DNA of 64,000 nucleotides from Xaviernesmea rhizosphaerae. GTDB lineage: Bacteria; Pseudomonadota; Alphaproteobacteria; Rhizobiales; Rhizobiaceae. The stretch is from contig NZ_MKIO01000040.1 in the NCBI RefSeq assembly GCF_001938945.1, positions 114,941-178,940 of the forward strand. Direction: 5' to 3'. Below are positions 58,270-64,000 of the stretch, piece by piece. Position 1 is the first letter of the stretch. Each line of letters begins with the position of its first letter. The translations under genes were made by a program, and so were the position numbers. The notes under the pieces are model-generated. The model had not been told where the DNA came from. It did no database searches and worked only from the letters and a program-made list of their open reading frames with translations.

Positions 58270-59667
58270 TCACCGGGTTGCGGGAAACGCCACCCAGCGC
58301 GCGGCGCAGTCCGGGGCGGATGGCTGCTCCCCTGTTACGGCCATTGGCTTCGGCATAAGCGGGGACAAGGCTACGGGCGGTGGCGGAAGAAGGCCGCCTG
58401 GCGCAGCGGCGATCTGCGCATTCTCCACCTGCCAGTCGACGGCCGGATCGAAGCGGACGCCCTCGAAGCGCACGTCGAGCGGATGGGCCGCATCATAGCC
58501 GCGCAGTACCAGCGTGCCCGTTCCTCCCGCGACCGCGCGCAGAAGAATGTCGCGATAGACCGGGATCGCCGTTCCCTGCGCCTTCTCGTCATAATGCGTG
58601 TCGAAATCGATCGGCCGACGATTGCCGCGCAGGCAGACATTCTCATAGCGGATATTGCTGACGAGCCCGCCACGGCTGACATCGCTCTTGATGCGCAGCC
58701 CCGACGTGGCGCCGTCAATGGTGACGTCGCGCACCAGCACATCGCTGACGCCAGCAAGCGTCTCGCTGCCGATCGACAGGCCGTGACCCCAGTAGAAATG
58801 ATCGTCGATCAGGGACACATGCCGTGTCGGGGCGCTTCCGGCCTTGATGGCGATATTGTCATCGCCCGTGCGCACGAAACTGTGCGCGATCGTCACATCT
58901 TCGGAGCCGGCGGGATCGATGCCATCGGTGTTGCGGGCGTCGGCCGGCGTGTCGATGCGCACGCCCCAGAGCGTGGCGCCCTTCACGCCGTTGAGCAGGA
59001 TATGAAAATTCGGCGAATTCTTGAGCGTGACCCTGTAGAAGACGAGGTCCGCGCCGTGATCGACCTGGATCAGGCGCGGAATGTTCTGCTTGCCGCCCTC
59101 GCGCTGGGCCCGGCGGGCGAGCTGCCACCAGGTTTCGCTGCCGCCCGCCATGGCCGCTCCCCCCTGACCATCGATCACCCCGTCGCCGACCAGACCGGCC
59201 CCTTGCGTCTGCGAAAAGAGCAGGAAGGGACGGCAGCCCTGGCCCTTGGCATCGATCCTGCCGCAAAGGCCTTGCCCCCGGTCATAAGCCTTGGGGTCCG
59301 CCACGGCGGCCAGCACCACGCCCCGATCGAGCCAAAGCGTGACGCCCGAGCGCAAGGTGAGCGGCCCGCTGACGAAGCGCCCGCCGGCGCTCCCGGCCAC
59401 CAGCTTGACCGCCTTGCCGGCCGGGCAGGCATCGATCGCCGCCTGAAGCCGCGCCGTATCCGTGGCCGCATCCGGCTCTGCTCCGGCCTGCGCCTCTCCG
59501 GGAGCCGGCAGAGTGGCGCAGAGCTGCGCCGGCAAGAGGGGCTCCGTCACTGCGCGACGGTCGCCCTCGGCCAGTGCGGCATGGGCAGCGAGGCTTGCCG
59601 CGAGTGCAAGACCCGCAACACGGCAAACGGCGTTAGAGAAGAAGGCACGGCGCGGGGTCTGGATCAT
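58270..59667 (-). CDS. Glycoside hydrolase family 28 (polygalacturonase-like)
   Basis: A 465-residue secreted pectinase-like enzyme. The N-terminus RRAFFSNAVCRVAGLALAAS with AAHAALAEG is a signal peptide, twin-arginine-like at the start. The right-handed beta-helix carries the GH28 signature: NTDGIDPAGS, TGDDNIAIK, the catalytic-region WGHGLSIGS and LRIKSD. Acts on polygalacturonate or related plant pectin outside the cytoplasm, consistent with a plant-associated host. Start chosen at the signal peptide. Confidence 0.92.
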   Translation of the reverse strand: MIQTPRRAFFSNAVCRVAGLALAASLAAHAALAEGDRRAVTEPLLPAQLCATLPAPGEAQAGAEPDAATDTARLQAAIDACPAGKAVKLVAGSAGGRFVSGPLTLRSGVTLWLDRGVVLAAVADPKAYDRGQGLCGRIDAKGQGCRPFLLFSQTQGAGLVGDGVIDGQGGAAMAGGSETWWQLARRAQREGGKQNIPRLIQVDHGADLVFYRVTLKNSPNFHILLNGVKGATLWGVRIDTPADARNTDGIDPAGSEDVTIAHSFVRTGDDNIAIKAGSAPTRHVSLIDDHFYWGHGLSIGSETLAGVSDVLVRDVTIDGATSGLRIKSDVSRGGLVSNIRYENVCLRGNRRPIDFDTHYDEKAQGTAIPVYRDILLRAVAGGTGTLVLRGYDAAHPLDVRFEGVRFDPAVDWQVENAQIAAAPGGLLPPPPVALSPLMPKPMAVTGEQPSAPDCAARWVAFPATR

Positions 59668-59877
59668 GTCTTTTCAGGTCCTGTTTGAACGGGCTTGGGC
59701 CAGCCCGCCAAGCGGCACCACATCAAGCCGTGCATTTTTATGACAGCATCATGCTTTCGAGCTGCCTCTTGCACATCGGCCAACCGACAAGGAACAAAGC
59801 GGCCCGGCCATGGTTCGTTCTTTATCGCGAGCACCCTTGGCGGCAAGCGCCGGCCAGCTCCCGACGGGAGAACGATC

Positions 59878-60033
59878 ATGGACAGCATCGCCTGGCTCTT
59901 CGCAATCGCAGGCGCAGCTTTCGTTCTTGGCGCGATCATCGCCTTCGCCCGCACGCGCCGGCGCAAGCCGCGGCCGGACGGGACGCAGACAAGCGATGCG
60001 ACGATCGACAGCTTCTGTACGAAGCCCCGCTGA
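59878..60033 (+). CDS. Small single-pass membrane protein (51 aa)
   Basis: ATG 59878 behind CGGGAGAACG. One hydrophobic helix (SIAWLFAIAGAAFVLGAIIA) followed by a basic RTRRRKPRP stop-transfer and a polar tail. Longer in-frame starts upstream look non-coding. Unknown function. Confidence 0.65.
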   Translation: MDSIAWLFAIAGAAFVLGAIIAFARTRRRKPRPDGTQTSDATIDSFCTKPR

Positions 60034-60140
60034 GCCGCCGCAAGGCGGTGGATGCGCAAGCATTGATGAACTCTTCCAACCGGCGAACGGGCAGGATCCG
60101 CAGGACCGCTTCCCGTCTTCGCCCACACTAGGAGACGCAG

Positions 60141-60455
60141 ATGGTGAAGCTCGACCAGAAGAGCCCGCAGCCGGGCATGCCCGGCACCACCGCCCAATCG
60201 CCGGTATGGGAGGGTCCGCCGGAGACGCGGCCCAGCGGCTACCTCAAAGCAACCGACGACCCGATCCATGACCGCGACGCCCTTGGCGAGACCCTGGAAG
60301 ATCCTGAACGGCGCAACCTCAGCGAAGCCGTAAAGGTGAAGGGCGACGATGATACGGGCGAGCGCACCGGCGCCGCTCAGGCTGAAACCCGAAACGGAAA
60401 ACCGCAGGCACAGGGTACCATTCGTGCGGATGTTGCAGGAAAGACAGGCTCATGA
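60141..60455 (+). CDS. Hypothetical hydrophilic protein (104 aa)
   Basis: Starts with ATG 60141 behind AGGAGACGCAG. Strongly hydrophilic and probably disordered, rich in Pro, Gly, Asp, Glu and Thr (EGPPETRPSGYLKATDDPIH). Similar small disordered proteins are common in rhizobia. Overlaps the next ATG by four bases. Confidence 0.65.
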   Translation: MVKLDQKSPQPGMPGTTAQSPVWEGPPETRPSGYLKATDDPIHDRDALGETLEDPERRNLSEAVKVKGDDDTGERTGAAQAETRNGKPQAQGTIRADVAGKTGS

Positions 60456-60700
60456 AGGACAAATCCAATCCCGGCACGGGCGCGGGGGATAGATCCGCGA
60501 CAAAAAGCGACGCCGCCGGCCAGTTCGCCAAGGGCATCACGTCAAGCGACAACAATGGCGTCCACAGCGCCAAGCCCACGGTCATCACCGGCTCGGACGA
60601 TGCCACCGCAAACAAGCGGCCGGACGGCAAGCGTGTCGGCACCGAGTTCTCGCCGCGTTATGACGAGCGCGACATGAATGAGGGAGAGTTTCGCGGCTGA
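60452..60700 (+). CDS. Hypothetical hydrophilic protein (82 aa)
   Basis: Coupled by ATGA to the preceding gene. Hydrophilic and low in aromatic residues (KDKSNPGTGAGDRSATKSDA), ending in YDERDMNEGEFRG. Probably disordered, possibly stress-related like its partner, but nothing diagnostic. Confidence 0.6.
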   Translation: MKDKSNPGTGAGDRSATKSDAAGQFAKGITSSDNNGVHSAKPTVITGSDDATANKRPDGKRVGTEFSPRYDERDMNEGEFRG

Positions 60701-60715
60701 GCAGCGCTGGAGCGC

Positions 60716-60757
60716 GCGGAAGGCTTCCGGGTCCGATAAAGCCCGAAGGCTTTCCGC
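60716..60757 (+). terminator. Hairpin after the two hydrophilic protein genes
   Basis: An imperfect 16-bp stem (GCGGAAGGCTTCCGGG with CCCGAAGGCTTTCCGC, 13 pairs) and a ten-base loop, 16 bases after the stop at 60700. No T-run follows. Likely transcript end. Confidence 0.5.
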
Positions 60758-60868
60758 ACGCCTTTCACCGCGCCATTTGATCTTAGGCCGCCATCAGATC
60801 AATGCATCGAACCGCGTGGCCTGACTGGTAACACGTCTCTGTAAAACTGCGACGCTGCGCTTTGCCCG

Positions 60869-61246
60869 TTACGGCAGCAGCGCCGGCCAATAGAGGTCGT
60901 CGCGATAATCGGCGGGAATGGCCGCCAGTCGGCCGAGCGCCTGAGCCACGAATTCGATTTCGCGGCGCTTGCGATCAATGTGGCGCGGCACGGGCAGACC
61001 CGTGGCCTTCAGCCTTGCGTCCCAGCGGGCCATATTGAGCGGGGCCAGCCTGCGGGCCATCTCCGCATGCAGATCAGAAAGGCTCGGAACAAGGCCATCG
61101 CTTGGCGAGAGTTGCGACGATCTCTCCCCCGTCGCACCGCACTCCACCCCTTCAATGACCCGCAAAGCCGGCCGTGGCCGGCAGCCCTCCGGCAAAGTCG
61201 GCAAGACCGACGCTCCCGCGCCGCCCGCGATCACGCGCAACCCCAT
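60869..61246 (-). CDS. Conserved hypothetical protein (125 aa)
   Basis: The start ATG 61246 (GLRVIAGGAGASVLPTLPEG) is preferred to long upstream extensions that look antisense. The C-terminal half is well structured: LSDLHAEMARRLAPLNMARW, DARLKATGLPVPRHIDRKRR, ADYRDDLYWPALLP. A rhizobial conserved protein without known function. Confidence 0.6.
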   Translation of the reverse strand: MGLRVIAGGAGASVLPTLPEGCRPRPALRVIEGVECGATGERSSQLSPSDGLVPSLSDLHAEMARRLAPLNMARWDARLKATGLPVPRHIDRKRREIEFVAQALGRLAAIPADYRDDLYWPALLP

Positions 61247-61452
61247 GGCATGAACCCCCGTCGTTTCATTCCCTGCCGATCCGCCCCCGGATCGTCCTGA
61301 AATGCCGTGCGCTCCAGACAGAGACGCAAGCGGGATCATTCTGCCGAAAATCCTTTGTCGGCTCAATGCCCTTGAAGTCGCGAGTGCCCGGCGCAGCCTG
61401 CGCCATGCTTTTGCCGCAGTCGATGCGCCGGCCGGCGCGCGACGGGACACAC

Positions 61453-61487
61453 GAAAAAGCCCGGCGTGGCAGGGACCGCGCCGGGCT
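61453..61487 (-). terminator. Rho-independent terminator of the SDR gene
   Basis: On the minus strand AGCCCGGCG pairs with CGCCGGGCT across a 12-base loop and is followed by TTTTTC, 25 bases after the stop at 61512. Confidence 0.85.
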
Positions 61488-61511
61488 CTTGGATTCAAGC
61501 AGATAACGGAG

Positions 61512-62369
61512 TCAGATGATCGGCTTGCCGCCGGTGACCGCGATCGTCGCGCCCGAGACGTAGCTCGACAAGGGATCGGCCAGCATCACATAGGCGGTCG
61601 CGAGCTCAGCCGGCTGTCCGGGGCGCTTCATCGGCACCTGCTTGCCGAAATTCGACACCTTCTCGGCCGGCATGGTCGAGGGGATCAACGGGGTCCAGAT
61701 CGGGCCGGGCGCCACGGCATTGGCGCGAATACCCTTTTCGGCCAGCATCTGCGCAAGGCCGGCGGTGAAATTCTGGATCGCGCCCTTGGTGGTCGCGTAA
61801 GCCAGAAGCGACGGATTGGGATTGTCGGCATTGATGGAGGCCGTGTTGATGATCGCGCCGCCTTCCTTCATATGCGGCACGGCGGCCTTGGTCAGGTAGA
61901 ACATGGCATGGATATTGACCTTGAAGGTCAGTTCCCATTCCTCGTCCGGAATCTCGCCGATATCGCTGAAGGTCGCCTGATGCGCGGCATTGTTGACGAG
62001 GATATCGATTCCGCCAAGCTCCTTGACGGCGGTGTCGATGATGCGGCGGCAATGTTCGGCCGTCTGGATATCGCCGGCAACCAGCACGGCCTTGCGGCCG
62101 GCCTCCTCAACGAGGCGTTTGGTGTCCTCGGCATCCTCATGTTCGTTGAGATAGGCGATCAGCACGTCCGCGCCTTCGCGGGCATAGGCAATGGCTACCG
62201 CGCGGCCGATGCCGCTGTCGCCGCCGGTGATCACGGCCTTCTTGCCCGCCAGCCGGCCGGAACCCTTATAGCTGGTTTCGCCGTGATCAGGCTTCGGATC
62301 CATCTGGCCGGTCAGGCCGGGCATGGGCTGCTGCTGGTCGGGAAAGGGCGGCTGCGGATGGGCGTTCAT
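61512..62369 (-). CDS. Short-chain dehydrogenase/reductase (YghA-like)
   Basis: A 285-residue SDR oxidoreductase. After a 40-residue Pro/Gln-rich N-terminus comes the NAD(P) loop ITGGDSGIGRAVAIAYA, the NNAAHQ strand, catalytic Tyr-x3-Lys in LLAYATTKGAI, and VAPGPIWTPLIP. The N-terminal extension places it with the YghA/YhdF type of SDR, often stress-induced. Substrate not known. Start ATG 62369 follows GAGGTAACGCC. Confidence 0.92.
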   Translation of the reverse strand: MNAHPQPPFPDQQQPMPGLTGQMDPKPDHGETSYKGSGRLAGKKAVITGGDSGIGRAVAIAYAREGADVLIAYLNEHEDAEDTKRLVEEAGRKAVLVAGDIQTAEHCRRIIDTAVKELGGIDILVNNAAHQATFSDIGEIPDEEWELTFKVNIHAMFYLTKAAVPHMKEGGAIINTASINADNPNPSLLAYATTKGAIQNFTAGLAQMLAEKGIRANAVAPGPIWTPLIPSTMPAEKVSNFGKQVPMKRPGQPAELATAYVMLADPLSSYVSGATIAVTGGKPII

Positions 62370-62604
62370 GGGCGTTACCTCGTCTCGGTGAGCGGATCTG
62401 CAGGGAAAAAGGGTGGCGACGGCCCCTTAAGGCGCGGAGTGGCCACGGCTGTCCAACGTGCCGGTCCCGGCATGGTTCCCACCAAAGGTTTTTGCCGCTT
62501 ACATTTCCCGGCGCCCACTGCGCAGGTCATGCCGAGCGGGCCTGTCTGAAACCAGAGGGGCGGACGCCAGTTCTAAGAGCGAAAAAATGTCTCCGGAGGT
62601 GGCC

Positions 62605-63207
62605 ATGGCACAGAGTTTCGACCGAGAAGAACAGGGCGACTGGCGTCACCTCTGCGTGGACATGCAGCGGCTGTTTTCCGAGGACACGCCTTGGCATGTG
62701 CCGTGGATGGCGCGCATCCTGCCACAGGTCTCGGCCATTGCCGGCCGCCATGCCGAGCGCAGCCTCTTCACCCGCTTCATCACGCCGGAAAAGGCGGAGG
62801 ACATGCCGGGCGCCTGGGTGGATTACTATCGGAAATGGCCGATGATGACCCGGGCCGCGCTGCCGGCGGAGATGCTGGGGCTGATGCCCGAGCTTGCCCG
62901 CTTCGTGCCGCCTGGGCGGCTATTCGACAAGGCGGTCTATTCACCCTGGGCGGACGGGCGGCTGCATCCGCTGCTTCAGGCCGAGGGCGTGCGCCGGCTG
63001 GTGATGACGGGCGGCGAAACCGATGTCTGCGTCATGGCCGCCTTGCTCGGCGCGGTCGACCTCGGCTACCACATCACGCTGATCAAGGATGGCTTATGCA
63101 GCGGCACGGATGCCACCCATGACGATTCGCTGGAGCTGCTCGGATCACGCTTTTCCGTGCAGGTGGAGATCCTCACGGCAGAGGCCTTTCTCAGCCGCGC
63201 GGGGTGA
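62605..63207 (+). CDS. Isochorismatase-like cysteine hydrolase
   Basis: A 200-residue hydrolase of the isochorismatase/nicotinamidase superfamily. The catalytic aspartate is in HLCVDMQRLF, and the catalytic cysteine in TGGETDVCVMAALLGAVDLG; the lysine is less clear. The start at 62605 is set by CGGAGGTGG; a further ATG at 62587 lies just upstream. Acts on a small amide or vinyl ether of unknown identity. It is next to the NAD synthetase gene (tail to tail), so a nicotinamidase-like job is possible but not supported by motif. Confidence 0.85.
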   Translation: MAQSFDREEQGDWRHLCVDMQRLFSEDTPWHVPWMARILPQVSAIAGRHAERSLFTRFITPEKAEDMPGAWVDYYRKWPMMTRAALPAEMLGLMPELARFVPPGRLFDKAVYSPWADGRLHPLLQAEGVRRLVMTGGETDVCVMAALLGAVDLGYHITLIKDGLCSGTDATHDDSLELLGSRFSVQVEILTAEAFLSRAG

Positions 63208-63225
63208 GAAAGGTCCTGCGCGGGA

Positions 63226-64000
63226 TCAGGGCACGTTGCGCTTCAGCTCGTCGATCCAGGCGCGGGCATTGCCGTCGGAGGGCGCGCGCCAGTCGCCGCG
63301 CGGCGAGAGCGAGCCGCCGGAGGTGACCTTCGGGCCGTTCGGCGAGGCCGAGCGCTTGAACTGGCTGATGGTGAAGAAGCGGAACAGGAAGGTCTCGAAC
63401 CAGCGCTTGATCGTCGCCAGATCATAGGCCTGCCGGCTTTCGGCCGGGAAGCCCGGCGGCCAGTCTCCGGCGTTTGCATCCCGCCAGGCGTGATAGGCGA
63501 GGAAGGCCACCTTGGACGGCTTCAGGCCGAAGCGCGTGGTGTAATAGAGCATGAAATCATGCAGGGCATAGGGGCCGATCTTGTCCTCGGTGCTCTGCAT
63601 CTGCCCGTTCTCGTCCGCCGGCACCAGTTCCGGCGAGATGATCGTGTCGAGCACGGCGCCCAGCACCTCGTTGGTGTCCGCCTTGAACAGGCCAGTGCGG
63701 ATCATCCAGCGAATGAGATGCTGGATCAGCGTCTTCGGCACCGAGGCATTGACGTTGTAATGGCTCATCTGGTCGCCGACGCCGTAGGTGGACCAGCCGA
63801 GCGCGATCTCCGAGAGATCGCCGGTGCCGAGCACCATGGCATCATAGCGGTTGGCGGCGCGGAACAGGAAATCGGTGCGCAGGCCGGCCTGGACGTTTTC
63901 GAAGGTGATGTCATAGACCTTCTCGCCATCGGCGAAGGGATGGCGCAGATCCTTCAGGAGCTGATGGGCGAGCGGCTTGATGTCGATCTCTTCTGCCGTG
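63226..64000 (-). CDS. nadE: Glutamine-dependent NAD+ synthetase, C-terminal part
   Basis: The visible 258 residues are the C-terminal synthetase portion of a two-domain NadE (about 680 residues in full; N-terminal glutaminase outside the window). It includes FENVQAGLRTDFLFRAANRY, GTGDLSEIALGWSTYGVGD and SHYNVNASVPKTL, conserved around the ATP and deamido-NAD site. It amidates nicotinate adenine dinucleotide to NAD. The gene runs off the right edge, and its start is not visible. Confidence 0.93.
   Translation of the reverse strand, partial: TAEEIDIKPLAHQLLKDLRHPFADGEKVYDITFENVQAGLRTDFLFRAANRYDAMVLGTGDLSEIALGWSTYGVGDQMSHYNVNASVPKTLIQHLIRWMIRTGLFKADTNEVLGAVLDTIISPELVPADENGQMQSTEDKIGPYALHDFMLYYTTRFGLKPSKVAFLAYHAWRDANAGDWPPGFPAESRQAYDLATIKRWFETFLFRFFTISQFKRSASPNGPKVTSGGSLSPRGDWRAPSDGNARAWIDELKRNVP

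Noticed and set aside
60869..61498. 209-residue version of the gene ending at 60869
   Set aside because: The first 84 codons are low-complexity Arg/Ala/Gly and lack a ribosome site; protein-like sequence begins at 61246.

Overview
The window looks like a chromosome segment from a plant-associated member of the Rhizobiales, probably Rhizobiaceae. The flanks carry an Omp2-type alpha-proteobacterial porin, a rhizobial intergenic palindrome, PPK2, a polygalacturonase and a long MCP. The organism is inferred from gene content only.

Left flank (1-4356): start of an unknown membrane protein, ppk2, a conserved single-span membrane protein, a nitronate monooxygenase-like enzyme with a palindromic operator-like site, and tRNA-Thr(CGT).

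The 49.7-kb centre (4312-53982) is an integrated mobile element. Its left end is the 3' part of the tRNA-Thr gene, and a 45-bp imperfect copy of that sequence lies at 53938-53982. A tyrosine recombinase and a putative excisionase sit just inside the right end. The element has four layers. (1) 4.5-8.9 kb: HNH-like protein, then vsr, cytosine methyltransferase, PD-(D/E)xK nuclease and GIY-YIG nuclease, i.e. a type II restriction-modification cluster; 9-11.4 kb holds small element-type genes. (2) 11.6-23.7 kb, metabolic cargo: a Ugp-like ABC importer with a phosphodiesterase, a HAD phosphatase and a LysR regulator (import and stripping of a phosphorylated solute), a dead IS630-type element, then a LysR/Old Yellow Enzyme/FMN monooxygenase module. 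(3) 24.3-35.3 kb, defence: SIR2 and HerA followed in the same transcription unit by a KTSC-domain protein and a 1277-residue STAND NTPase with a Cap4-like nuclease domain, then a two-gene module with a HEPN-like partner and further unknowns. (4) 35.7-53.8 kb, element backbone: a Rep_3-like initiator (44284) next to regularly spaced GGACGAA iterons. All genes to its right run rightward to the integrase; those to its left run leftward through small genes and an orphan methyltransferase to a lysis cassette (broken endolysin, broken holin, intact overlapping Rz/Rz1-like spanins). No terminase, portal, capsid or tail gene is visible, so the backbone resembles a phage satellite, phage-plasmid relic or integrated replicon rather than a full prophage.

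Several backbone genes (endolysin, holin, the 37.2-37.6 kb frame, a retropepsin-like gene, three small genes) carry frameshifts or stop codons, while the defence, transport, replication and integration genes are open. This suggests a domesticated element kept for its cargo.

Right flank (53983-64000): rhizobial palindrome, conserved small protein, porin, MCP, GH28 polygalacturonase, small proteins, SDR oxidoreductase, isochorismatase-like hydrolase and the C-terminal part of glutamine-dependent NAD synthetase.
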